DNA from: Streptomyces rubrogriseus | GTDB lineage: Bacteria; Actinomycetota; Actinomycetes; Streptomycetales; Streptomycetaceae | DNA: 64,000 nt | NCBI RefSeq assembly: GCF_027947575.1 | Contig: NZ_CP116256.1 | Coordinates: 4,960,001 to 5,024,000 of the forward strand | Direction of reading: 5' to 3' | In this document: positions 26,471-34,701 of the stretch, piece by piece | Position numbering within the stretch: the first letter of the stretch is position 1 | Layout: each line of letters opens with the position of its first letter | Position numbers and translations under genes: made by a program | Notes under the pieces: generated by a model | Database searches by the model: none | Told to the model about the DNA's origin: nothing | What the model saw: only the letters and a program-made list of their open reading frames with translations

Positions 26471-27673
26471 GTGCTCGACGCGGACATCGTGGTCGTCGGG
26501 GCGGGGGCGGCCGGGCTCTCCCTGGCGCACCGGCTCCCGGCGCGGGCGTCACCCCGTGCGGTGTCCTCCGTCGTCCTGGTCGATCCGCCGCCGGGGCCGC
26601 TGCGGCCGCCGCGTCGCACCTGGTGCTTCTGGGAGGCCGGGCCCGGCCGCTTCGACCCGGCGGCGACCGCGTCGTGGGAGTGGCTGCGGGTGCACGGCCG
26701 GGACGGGCGGGCCGTCCGGCGGCACATCGCGCCCACCCGCTACAAGATGATCCGCTCGGACGACTTCGAGGCGCTGGTGGAGCGCGATCTGAAGGACCGT
26801 CCGGGGCTGCGGCGCGTCGAGGCCGTCGTCGGCGCCGTGACCGGTCTGCCCGACGCCACCGTGCGGGTGGCGGCCACGGACGCGGCGGGCGCGCCGGTCG
26901 ACCTGCGCGCCCGCTGGGTCTTCGACTCCCGTCCGCCGGACCGGCTGCCGGCCGCCCGCACCCGTCTGCTCCAGCACTTCCGCGGCTGGTTCGTCCGTAC
27001 CGAGCGGCCGGTCTTCGAGCCGGACACGGTCGACCTGATGGACTTCCGCACCGCGCAGCCGGCCCGGGGTCTGTCGTTCGGCTACGTGCTGCCGACCGGA
27101 CGGCACACCGCGCTGGTCGAGTACACCGAGTTCGGCCCGGAACCCCTGACGACCGAGGCGTACGACCACGCGCTGGAGGACTACGCGGGGCGGGTCCTGC
27201 GCACCGGCGCGACGGAGGTGCTCTCGGCCGAGCAGGGGGTCATCCCGATGACCGACGCGGTCTTCGACCGTCGGGCCGGGAGTTGCGACCGGGTCTTCCG
27301 GATCGGGGTCGCGGGCGGCGCGACCCGGGCGTCCACCGGCTACACCTTCGCCGCCGTGCAGCGGCAGTCCGAGGCCGTCGCGCGTGCGGTGCGCGCGGGC
27401 CGCCCTCCGGTGCCTCCCGCCCCGCACCCGGCACGGGCCCGGCTGATGGACGCGGTGCTGCTGCGCGCCCTGGACACCGGCCGGGTCGACGGACCCGACC
27501 TCTTCTTCCGGCTGTTCGACCGGGTACCCGCCGACCGGCTGCTGCGCTTCCTCGACGGCCGGTCGCGGCTGTACGAGGACCTCGCAGTCGGGCTGCGCGT
27601 GCCCGTCCGGCCGATGCTGCGCACGGCGGCCGAACTGCCGTGGGTGCGCCGCCGCCACCTGCCCGTCCACTGA
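26471..27673 (+). CDS. crtY: Lycopene beta-cyclase
   Basis: The 400-residue flavoprotein has an N-terminal dinucleotide loop (GAGAAG, residues 10-15), the plant/bacterial lycopene cyclase block RRTWCFWEAG and a C-terminal GGATRASTGYTF motif typical of CrtY. It closes both ends of lycopene to beta-carotene. GGAGG lies 5 bp before the GTG at 26471. It diverges from crtI and shares the direction of crtU, 183 bp downstream, with a 53-codon frame in between. Confidence 0.93.
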   Translation: MLDADIVVVGAGAAGLSLAHRLPARASPRAVSSVVLVDPPPGPLRPPRRTWCFWEAGPGRFDPAATASWEWLRVHGRDGRAVRRHIAPTRYKMIRSDDFEALVERDLKDRPGLRRVEAVVGAVTGLPDATVRVAATDAAGAPVDLRARWVFDSRPPDRLPAARTRLLQHFRGWFVRTERPVFEPDTVDLMDFRTAQPARGLSFGYVLPTGRHTALVEYTEFGPEPLTTEAYDHALEDYAGRVLRTGATEVLSAEQGVIPMTDAVFDRRAGSCDRVFRIGVAGGATRASTGYTFAAVQRQSEAVARAVRAGRPPVPPAPHPARARLMDAVLLRALDTGRVDGPDLFFRLFDRVPADRLLRFLDGRSRLYEDLAVGLRVPVRPMLRTAAELPWVRRRHLPVH

Positions 27674-27698
27674 GCGCCGACCGACCCGGGAGCCCTCG

Positions 27699-27860
27699 AT
27701 GCCCTCGCCGCCCGACACCGTGCGGGTCACCGCGCCCGACCGCGCGGCAGGCCGCCACGGTCGGCCGCCCGCCACCCGACCGCGCCGCCACGCCCACGCC
27801 CACGCCCCGCGCTCCGGCGTGACACGGAGTGGCCCCGCCCGCGGCGGCGGTGCGCGGTGA
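27699..27860 (+). CDS. 53-residue ORF between crtY and crtU, possible crtT remnant
   Basis: The ATG at 27699 has GGGAG upstream and the frame begins MPSPPDTVRVTAPDRAAGRH, continuing basic and Pro/His-rich. Its stop overlaps the crtU GTG as GTGA (27857-27860), so it is well placed to couple crtU translation to crtY. In described Streptomyces clusters the methyltransferase gene crtT stands at this place. No methyltransferase motif is visible, so this may be a truncated start of crtT or a coincidental linker frame. Confidence 0.4.
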   Translation: MPSPPDTVRVTAPDRAAGRHGRPPATRPRRHAHAHAPRSGVTRSGPARGGGAR

Positions 27861-29428
27861 TCCGGCGTGGTGGGACGGGGCAGCGGGGCGAGGGAGGGCT
27901 TCCCGGGAGGGACCGGCGGGCGCGGGTGCTGCGCCCGGGGCCGGGGCGGGAGCGGGTGGCCGGTGATCCGCCGTCGGTGGCGGTGGTCGGCGGCGGCATC
28001 GCGGGCCTCGCGGCGGCGACCGCCCTGGCGGAACGCGGGGTGCGCGTGGTGCTGCACGAGCGCGAGCCCGTGCTCGGCGGCCGGGTCGGGGGCTGGACGA
28101 TCGCCCTGCCGGACGGCACTCCGGCCACGATGAGCCGGGGCTTCCACGCCTTCTTCCGTCAGTACTACAACCTGCGGAGTCTGTTGCGCCGTTGCGATCC
28201 GGGCCTCGGCATGCTGACCGGCCTGCCGGACTACCCGCTGCGGCACAGCGGCGGGCTGTGCGACAGCTTCCGCAGGATTCCGCGCACTCCCCCGTTCAGC
28301 GCCCTCGCCTTCGTCGCCCTGAGCCCCAGCTTCGGCCCGCGCGACCTGGCGGCCCTGCGGCCCTCCGCCGCGCTGCCGCTCCTCGACGTCCGTACCGGCC
28401 GCGTCCACGAGCGCCTGGACGACGTCAGCGCCCACGAGTTCCTCGACTCCCTGCGCTTTCCGGCCGCCGCGCGCCATCTCGCCTTCGAGGTGTTCTCCCG
28501 CAGCTTCTTCGCGGACCCGCGCGAGCTGTCGGCCGCGGAGATGGCGCTGATGTTCCACATCTACTTCCTCGGTTCCAGCGAGGGGCTGCTGTTCGACGTA
28601 CCGCGCGAGCCGTTCCCGCAGGCGCTGTGGGACCCGCTCGCGGGACACCTGGCACGGCACGGGGCCGAGGTGCGGACGAGCACGTCCGTCGAGGCCGTCC
28701 GGCCCGGTCCGTCCGGCGGGCAGCTCGTGGTCGACGCCGCCGGAGCCCGGCCGTACGACGCCGTGGTGCTCGCGATGGACGCCGGCGGGCTGCGGGGCGT
28801 GGTCGCCCGCTCACCGCACCTGGGCGACTCCGCCTGGCGGGCACGGGTGGCACGGCTGCGCGACGCTCCGCCGTTCCTGGTCTCCCGGTTGTGGCTGGAC
28901 CGCCCGGTGGCCTCCGGCCGGCCCGGTTTCCTCGGCACGAGCGGTTACGGCCCGCTGGACAACGTCAGCGTGCTGTCCCACTGGGAGGGCGAGGCGGCCC
29001 GCTGGGCGGCGCGCACCGGCGGCTGTGTCGTCGAACTCCACGCCTACGCCGTGCCGCCGACGGCGGTCCGGGAGGTCGAGGAGAAGCGGCTCGTCGACGC
29101 GTTGCACCAGGTGTATCCGGAGACCCGTCGGGCCCGGGTGGTCGCCGCACGGCACGAGTGGCGGGCGGACTGCCCGCTGTTCACCGTCGGTGGCTACCGC
29201 GACCGTCCCACGGTCCGCACCCCCGACCCGGCCCTCGTCGTCGCCGGGGACCTGGTCCGCACGGATCTGCCGGTGGCGCTGATGGAGCGCGCGGCGACGT
29301 CCGGGTTCCTCGCCGCCAACGCCCTGCTGGAGCGGTGGAGCGTGCGGGGCGAGACGCTGTGGACGGTACCCGACCGGGGCCGCTCCGCGCCGCTGCGTGC
29401 CCTGGCGCGACGGTTCGGGACGCGCTGA
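27857..29428 (+). CDS. crtU: Beta-carotene desaturase/methyltransferase (isorenieratene synthase)
   Basis: The 523-residue CrtU-family protein has an FAD loop (VGGGIAG, residues 44-50) preceded by a basic, glycine-rich leader of about 38 residues. The family block SRGFHAFFRQYYNLRSLLRR follows, and the end reads AGDLVRTDLPVALMERAATS. CrtU converts the beta-ionone rings of beta-carotene to trimethylphenyl rings, giving isorenieratene. The GTG at 27857 lacks its own ribosome-binding site but overlaps the stop of the 53-codon frame, favouring coupled initiation. The gene converges on the SDR gene with only 26 bp between stops. Confidence 0.93.
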   Translation: MIRRGGTGQRGEGGLPGRDRRARVLRPGPGRERVAGDPPSVAVVGGGIAGLAAATALAERGVRVVLHEREPVLGGRVGGWTIALPDGTPATMSRGFHAFFRQYYNLRSLLRRCDPGLGMLTGLPDYPLRHSGGLCDSFRRIPRTPPFSALAFVALSPSFGPRDLAALRPSAALPLLDVRTGRVHERLDDVSAHEFLDSLRFPAAARHLAFEVFSRSFFADPRELSAAEMALMFHIYFLGSSEGLLFDVPREPFPQALWDPLAGHLARHGAEVRTSTSVEAVRPGPSGGQLVVDAAGARPYDAVVLAMDAGGLRGVVARSPHLGDSAWRARVARLRDAPPFLVSRLWLDRPVASGRPGFLGTSGYGPLDNVSVLSHWEGEAARWAARTGGCVVELHAYAVPPTAVREVEEKRLVDALHQVYPETRRARVVAARHEWRADCPLFTVGGYRDRPTVRTPDPALVVAGDLVRTDLPVALMERAATSGFLAANALLERWSVRGETLWTVPDRGRSAPLRALARRFGTR

Positions 29429-29454
29429 ACCGGGCATCGCGCCGGCCCCGGTGG

Positions 29455-30333
29455 CTACGTACGCGTTCCCGCCGCGTGGCCGGCCCGGCCGCCCTCCCCG
29501 AGCGGACCGGTGGGTCCCAGTGCGTCCTCGGCCTCCAGGCGGGGCAGTTCGCGGCGGGACAGCCGTGCCACCACGGGCGGCAGTGACGCGCGCCCCAGCT
29601 GCACCAGGCGCAGCCAGCCCGGCACGTACACGGCGCTGCGGCGGCGCTCCAGTGCGCGGACCAGCCGGGCGGCGACGTCGTCCGCCGAAAAGGTGCGGCG
29701 GGCCGGAGGCGGCATGTGGGTGCGCAGTTCGCGCAGGACCGGGTGGCGGTCGGCGTCCCGGATCATGTCGGTGTCGATCCAGTTGAGGTAGGCGATGCCC
29801 ACGGCGACGCCGCGGTGGGCGACCTCGGCGCGCAGCGAGTGGGCGAAGGCCTCCACGCCCGCCTTGGAGGCGCAGTAGGCGCTCATCATGGGCGCAGCAC
29901 CGAGCGAGGCCAGCGAGGCGATCTGGAGGTGGTAGCCCGCGGTGTCGAGCAGGTCCGGCAGGAAGGCGCGGGCCGTGTGGGCGCTGCCGGTCAGGTTCAC
30001 GTCGACGACGCGGCGCCACTCGGCGGGGTCCGACGTGGCGAAGGGCCCGCCGTGCGCGACCCCGGCGTTCGCCACCACGACCGACGGCTTGCCCAGGCGC
30101 CGGCGCGTCTCACCGGCCGCGTCGGCCAGCGCGGCGGGGTCGGTGACGTCGGCCTCGACGGCGAGCGCCGGGGTCGGCAGCTCCGCCGCGAGGGCGTCCA
30201 GCCGGGGCTTCTCGAGACCGAGCAGCGCGATCCGGGCGCCGCGCAGCGCGCAGGCGCGGGCCAGGGCGGCGCCGAGTCCGCGCGCGGCGCCGGTCACCAC
30301 GACGGTGCGGTTCTGCAGGGGACTGTCTGTCAC
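29455..30333 (-). CDS. Short-chain dehydrogenase/reductase, classical
   Basis: The 292-residue protein shows the NAD(P) loop TGAARGLG (residues 14-21), the NAG motif VANAG and catalytic Tyr153/Lys157 in SAYCASKAG. A C-terminal extension with basic and hydrophobic character (VYVPGWLRLVQLG) may lie on the membrane. I prefer GTG 30333 with GAGGAAAGGG upstream; a longer form from ATG 30390 would run into the previous gene. It is the third gene of the SRPBCC, FAD-oxidoreductase, SDR operon. The substrate is unknown; a lipid or terpenoid is plausible by context. Confidence 0.85.
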   Translation of the reverse strand: MTDSPLQNRTVVVTGAARGLGAALARACALRGARIALLGLEKPRLDALAAELPTPALAVEADVTDPAALADAAGETRRRLGKPSVVVANAGVAHGGPFATSDPAEWRRVVDVNLTGSAHTARAFLPDLLDTAGYHLQIASLASLGAAPMMSAYCASKAGVEAFAHSLRAEVAHRGVAVGIAYLNWIDTDMIRDADRHPVLRELRTHMPPPARRTFSADDVAARLVRALERRRSAVYVPGWLRLVQLGRASLPPVVARLSRRELPRLEAEDALGPTGPLGEGGRAGHAAGTRT

Positions 30334-30376
30334 CGGTCGGCCCTTTCCTCGGGTGCTTGGCGTACGGTCGCGACGG

Positions 30377-31996
30377 TCAGTGCCGGTCACCCGCCCGGTC
30401 CCGCCGGGTCAGGGCCCGCTGGACCCGGGCGAGGCCCGCGAACCGGTGCTGGCGCAGGGCGGCGCGCGCGGCGTTGGCGCCGGGCGCTCCGTGTACGCCG
30501 CCCCCGGGGTGGGCGCCCGCGGAGGCGAGGAAGAGACCGGCCACCGGGGTCTCGGGCCGCCCGGTGCCGGGCACGGGCCGGAAGACGAGTTGCTGGTGCA
30601 TGGCGGTGGTGCCGCCGTTGATGGCGCCGCCCTCCAGGTTGGCGTCCATGGCCTGGAGCGTCGGCGGGGCGAGCACGCGGCGGGCCCGTATCAGGGCCCG
30701 GAAGCCGGGCGCGAAGCGTTCCACCTGGCGTTCGACCCGGTCGGCCATCAGTTCCCGCTCCCGGGTGTCCCAGGTGCCGGTGATGCCCTCCTCGCCCGCG
30801 TCGGCGCGGATGTCGTGGGGGACGTGGGTGTAGGCCCAGGCGGACTCCGTGCCGCGCGGTGAGCGGGTCGGGTCCGTGGTGGTCATCTGGCCGAACAGCG
30901 CGAAGGGACGGTCGGGGACCTGCCGCATGGCGATCTGGGCGGCGAACCGGGTCAGTTCGTCGAGGCCGTCGGACAGGTGCACGGTGCCGGCCCGCGCCGC
31001 CGCCTCGCACCGCCAGGGCACGGGCCCGTCCAGCGCCCAGTCCACCTTGAAGGTGGCGAAGTCCCACTGGAAGCGCCGCAGGTCGGTGAGGACCTGGTCC
31101 GGCAGGTCCGCGGGGGCGACCAGACCGCCGTAGAGGGCGGGCACGGAGACGTCCGCGAGGACGGCGCGGCCCGCGGTGACCGTCTCCCCGTCGGCGGTGC
31201 GCACGCCGACGGCGCGCCGGTCGCGGACCAGGACCCGTTCGACGCGCCGACCGCAGTGCAGCGTGCCGCCCCGGGCGCGCAGCCGGTGGACCAGGGCCTC
31301 GGTGAGGGCGCCGGAACCGCCGACCGGTACGGGGAAGCCGTAGGTCTGTCCGAGCATCGACATCAGCCAGCCGAAGCCGCCGCTGCCGGCCGCCTCGGGG
31401 GCGAGGTCGGCGTGCAGGGCGTTGCCGGCCAGGAGCAGTCTGCCTCCCTCGCCGCGGAACTCCTCCTCGCCCATGCGGCGCACCGGCAGCACCAGGGTGC
31501 GGGCGAGCCTGAGTCCGCCCGCGCCGCGCAGCCGCAGGGCCAGCCGGGCGGTGGCGCGCACCGGCGGGAAGGGGGTGAACAGGGCGTCCAGGATGTCGGC
31601 CCGGTAGCGGTCCCACACGGAGTGCAGCCGCTCCCAGGCGGCGCCGTCCCCGAGGGCGAAGGCGTCGAGGGAGGCGGCGGTGGTCGCGACGTCGCGGTCG
31701 AGGACGGCGCAGGTCCCGTCGGTCAGGGGGTGGGCCAGTACGTGGGGCGCGTGCGCCCAGCGCAGTCCGTGCTCCTCCAGCCGCAGTCCGCCGAGGACCG
31801 GGGAGGCGGCGGCGAGCGGGTAGAAGGAGCTGAACAGGTCGTTGACGAAGCCGGGGGCGACCTCGCCGTCGTGCCGTACCGCGCCGCCCGGCTCGGGCTG
31901 CTCCTCCAGGACCGTCACGCTCCAGCCGGCGTCGGCCAGCAGGTTCGCCGCCACCAGCCCGTTGGGCCCGGCCCCGACCACGACGGCGTCAGGCAC
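30377..31996 (-). CDS. NAD(P)/FAD-dependent oxidoreductase, phytoene-dehydrogenase-related (PYROXD2-like)
   Basis: The 539-residue flavoprotein begins MPDAVVVGAGPNGLVAANLL with an FAD loop at residues 8-13, then EEQPEPGGAVRH. A C-terminal HPGGGVHGAPG motif caps the cofactor. It is related to CrtI but to a different branch, common in Streptomyces near lipid or carotenoid genes. The GTG at 31996 overlaps the SRPBCC stop by 8 bp, indicating translational coupling. It could desaturate or isomerise a carotenoid or other polyene; the sequence alone does not decide. Confidence 0.85.
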   Translation of the reverse strand: MPDAVVVGAGPNGLVAANLLADAGWSVTVLEEQPEPGGAVRHDGEVAPGFVNDLFSSFYPLAAASPVLGGLRLEEHGLRWAHAPHVLAHPLTDGTCAVLDRDVATTAASLDAFALGDGAAWERLHSVWDRYRADILDALFTPFPPVRATARLALRLRGAGGLRLARTLVLPVRRMGEEEFRGEGGRLLLAGNALHADLAPEAAGSGGFGWLMSMLGQTYGFPVPVGGSGALTEALVHRLRARGGTLHCGRRVERVLVRDRRAVGVRTADGETVTAGRAVLADVSVPALYGGLVAPADLPDQVLTDLRRFQWDFATFKVDWALDGPVPWRCEAAARAGTVHLSDGLDELTRFAAQIAMRQVPDRPFALFGQMTTTDPTRSPRGTESAWAYTHVPHDIRADAGEEGITGTWDTRERELMADRVERQVERFAPGFRALIRARRVLAPPTLQAMDANLEGGAINGGTTAMHQQLVFRPVPGTGRPETPVAGLFLASAGAHPGGGVHGAPGANAARAALRQHRFAGLARVQRALTRRDRAGDRH

Positions 31997-32495
31997 GGCC
32001 GGTCCCCGGCCGGTACGCCACGGACCCCGTCGCCTCCGAGGGGTCGGGACGGCACCGCTCACCGGCCGCGGACTCGCACAGGTTGGCGAGCCTGGCGAGC
32101 ATGGCCCGGTGCCGCACCTGGATCAGCGCCTCGACGCCGACGTTGTGCAGCAGACCCCCCGGCCCGCGCAGGGGGTGTTCGTCCACGATCACCAGGCACT
32201 GCTCGCCCCAGGGGCGCAGCTCGACGGCGATCCGGGCGGTGCCGAGCCTGCCCGCCTTCGCCTCCAGCTCCAGCTCCGAGCCCGGCACGCAGCGTCTGAC
32301 CACCGACTCGTTGTTGAGCCGCAGCGGCCCGAGCCGCACCTCGTACGCGATCGTGGCGCCGACCTGCGGCCACTGTCCGGCCCCGGGGGTGACCTCGGAG
32401 GGTCCCACGACCCACTCCACGTACAGGTCGCCGTCCGCGAGGACGTCCCAGACCGCGTCCGGGGTCGCCTGGATGAGCCTGTGCCGAACCGCCAC
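31989..32495 (-). CDS. SRPBCC (START-like) lipid-binding-fold protein
   Basis: The 168-residue protein opens MAVRHRLIQATPDAVWDVLA, the standard first strand and helix of the polyketide-cyclase/START fold, and ends in a C-terminal helix (ALIQVRHRAMLARLANL). Such proteins bind hydrophobic ligands in a cavity. GGGAGG lies 5 bp before the GTG at 32495, which sets the start. Its stop overlaps the start of the FAD oxidoreductase, suggesting that it presents a greasy substrate to that enzyme; this pairing is an inference. It diverges from the secreted protease gene. Confidence 0.85.
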   Translation of the reverse strand: MAVRHRLIQATPDAVWDVLADGDLYVEWVVGPSEVTPGAGQWPQVGATIAYEVRLGPLRLNNESVVRRCVPGSELELEAKAGRLGTARIAVELRPWGEQCLVIVDEHPLRGPGGLLHNVGVEALIQVRHRAMLARLANLCESAAGERCRPDPSEATGSVAYRPGTGRA

Positions 32496-32678
32496 GCGTA
32501 CCTCCCACGTCAGTGGCCGCCGTGCGGCCGTCATCGCGAGGACGCAGCACTGAGTGCCCCGTCGGCGCCCGGCCAACCGGAGGGAACGGGTCGACGTGGC
32601 GCCGAACCGGCGGCACGGAAAGGCCGTGCATTGGCATGGACCTGATGACAAGGGCTGGCTAAGCTCGAAGCGACCCGA

Positions 32679-32692
32679 TGAGAGCGCTCTCA
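32679..32692 (+). promoter_or_regulatory. LacI-type palindromic operator upstream of protease gene
   Basis: TGAGAGCGCTCTCA is a perfect 14-bp palindrome with a central CG. It lies 65 bp upstream of the protease GTG. It has the same core as the CebR-type site elsewhere in this window but differs symmetrically at the third position, so a different LacI-family repressor is likely. Confidence 0.7.
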
Positions 32693-32757
32693 AACCGCGG
32701 TTGTTCCATGCCATCTGTTCCACCCCCACCTTGCTGGAACGACGAAGGGCAACTCCC

Positions 32758-33930
32758 GTGAGACGCAGCAGACTCAGGCACCTCGGCCTGGCCGGACTCC
32801 TCGTACTCGGCAGCCTCACCGCGGTCGGCACCCTGCCGGCCTCGGCGGCCGACGCCCCCACGCACTCCCCCTCCTCCTCCGAGCAGCCGGCCTCCGCCGG
32901 TCTGCTGGACGCCATGCAGCGGGACTTCGGCCTCACCCGGGCCGAGGCCGAGGACCGGCTCGCGGCCGAACGCGAGGCCACCGGCATCGAGCCCGCGGCA
33001 CGCCGGGCGGCCGGAAAGGCCTTCGGCGGCTCGTGGTTCGACGCGGACGCCGGACGGCTGACGGTGGCCGTCACCTCGGACGCGGCACCCTCCACCCTGC
33101 GCGCGGTCCGCGCCACCGGCGCGCAGGTCCGCACCGTGGAGCACAGCGCACAGCAGCTCGACGCGGCCAAGGCGCGCGTCGACCGGCTCGACGCACCGGC
33201 CGGAGTGAGCAGCTGGCGCGCCGACCGGGCCACCAACAAGGTCGTCGTGGACGTGGTCGCGGCCGAGCGCGCTGACAACGATGTCCAGAGCTTCCTGAAG
33301 CAGGCCCGCGCGACCGCGCCGGTCACGGTGCGGACGGTGCCGTCGGCCCCGCAGACCTTCGCGGCGGGCACCGTCGGCGGTGACCCCTACTACACCGGCA
33401 ACGTCCGCTGCTCCATCGGCTTCTCGGTGCACGGCGGGTTCGTCACCGCCGGGCACTGCGGCCGGGCCGGCGCCGGGGTCAGCGGCTGGGACCGCTCGTA
33501 CATCGGCACCTTCCAGGGCTCGTCCTTCCCCGACAACGACTACGCGTGGGTCAGCGTGGGCAGCGGCTGGTGGACGGTGCCGGTCGTGCTCGGCTGGGGC
33601 ACCGTCTCCGACCAGCTCGTGCGCGGCTCGAACGTGGCACCCGTCGGTGCCTCGATCTGCCGCTCCGGGTCGACCACGCACTGGCACTGCGGCACCGTGC
33701 TCGCCCACAACGAGACGGTCAACTACAGCGACGGCTCGGTGGTGCACCAGCTGACCAAGACCAGTGTGTGCGCCGAGGGCGGCGACTCCGGCGGCTCCTT
33801 CATCAGCGGTGACCAGGCACAGGGCGTCACCTCGGGCGGCTGGGGCAACTGCTCCAGCGGCGGGGAGACCTGGTTCCAGCCGGTCAACGAGATCCTCAAC
33901 CGCTACGGCCTGACCCTGCACACGGCCTGA
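32758..33930 (+). CDS. Secreted S1 serine protease, streptogrisin/alpha-lytic type, with propeptide
   Basis: The 390-residue preproprotein has a signal (MRRSRLRHLGLAGLLVLGSL, cleavage near ASA-ADA), then an alpha-lytic-type prodomain of about 160 residues that assists folding and is removed. The mature chymotrypsin-fold domain begins near AGTVGGDPYY. The catalytic triad is His233 (TAGHC), Asp261 (DNDYAWV) and Ser344 (GGDSGGS). Six cysteines suit three disulfides. The S1-pocket strand (SGGWGNCSSGG) resembles streptogrisins. The GTG start has GAAGGG about 9 bp upstream. A LacI-type palindrome in the promoter suggests nutrient control. Confidence 0.95.
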   Translation: MRRSRLRHLGLAGLLVLGSLTAVGTLPASAADAPTHSPSSSEQPASAGLLDAMQRDFGLTRAEAEDRLAAEREATGIEPAARRAAGKAFGGSWFDADAGRLTVAVTSDAAPSTLRAVRATGAQVRTVEHSAQQLDAAKARVDRLDAPAGVSSWRADRATNKVVVDVVAAERADNDVQSFLKQARATAPVTVRTVPSAPQTFAAGTVGGDPYYTGNVRCSIGFSVHGGFVTAGHCGRAGAGVSGWDRSYIGTFQGSSFPDNDYAWVSVGSGWWTVPVVLGWGTVSDQLVRGSNVAPVGASICRSGSTTHWHCGTVLAHNETVNYSDGSVVHQLTKTSVCAEGGDSGGSFISGDQAQGVTSGGWGNCSSGGETWFQPVNEILNRYGLTLHTA

Positions 33931-34092
33931 CCGGACGGCGGCGGGGAGGGACGGGCCGTTGTCCGCGGTCCGTCCTTTCCCTGCCGCCGTTGTCCGTGGT
34001 CCGTCCGTCTCCGGGCCGCCGGTGTGTCCGCGGCCCGTCTCTCTCCTGACAGCTGTGTCCGGGGCTCCGCGGGCCCCCACGCGCCGGCGGGC

Positions 34093-34534
34093 TCAGGCCT
34101 CGCCGGGTCCGGTCCCGTGCTCCGGCACCTCCGGGCCCGTCGCCGTGGTCAGCCGACGGTAGGCCGCCCGCGCGTGGACCAGCCGGGCCAGCCGTGCCGA
34201 CGAGGGCCGCGCCGAGCAGACAGGCCAGCCAGAGCGCGTCCCGCCGGCCGGCCCAGGTGAGCGTGCCGGCCGGCGGTATGGCGAAGCCGTTGAGGGACAG
34301 CCAGCACAGCACGGCCGTCCCCGGTGCGGCCGTGAACCGGGCGCAGAGGCCGAGCAGGGCCGCCAGCAGGGAGAGGGCGACCAGGGCGAGTCCCGGACGC
34401 CCCGCGCCCACGATGCCGTTGAGCAGCCCGACCAGGAGGAGGGCACCGCCGAACGCACCCGCCCACACCAGGGGAGCCGCGACCGGCCGGGGAACGGGTC
34501 TGGCACCGCTGCCCAGGGGCACCCACTCGATCAT
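34093..34534 (-). pseudogene. Small membrane protein with probable frameshift near its 3' end
   Basis: From ATG 34534, with GGAAGGAG upstream, the first 110 codons encode a good membrane protein (MIEWVPLGSG, then four hydrophobic segments such as GGALLLVGLLNGIVGAG). Near 34187-34195 the frame turns into a Gly/Pro/Arg-rich tail that would run to 33896, into the antisense of the protease gene. The +1-related frame there reads LARLVHARAAYRRLTTATG and stops cleanly at 34093. Removing one base at about 34190 joins the two into a natural-looking 146-residue protein. Either the gene is frameshifted or the sequence has an error. Confidence 0.55.
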
Positions 34535-34701
34535 GCTGACGGCTCCTTCCGGTCCCGGACGCGTCCGACCCCGGCGTCGGACAACGACCCTGTGGGCAGA
34601 TTGTCCCACCGGGAGCCGGGGCGCCGTGCCGCCCGGAGCGACGACCGGCCATGCCCGCGGGCCTCGACGCGTGACCCTTCGCCTCCCCGGCCAGTGCTCG
34701 G

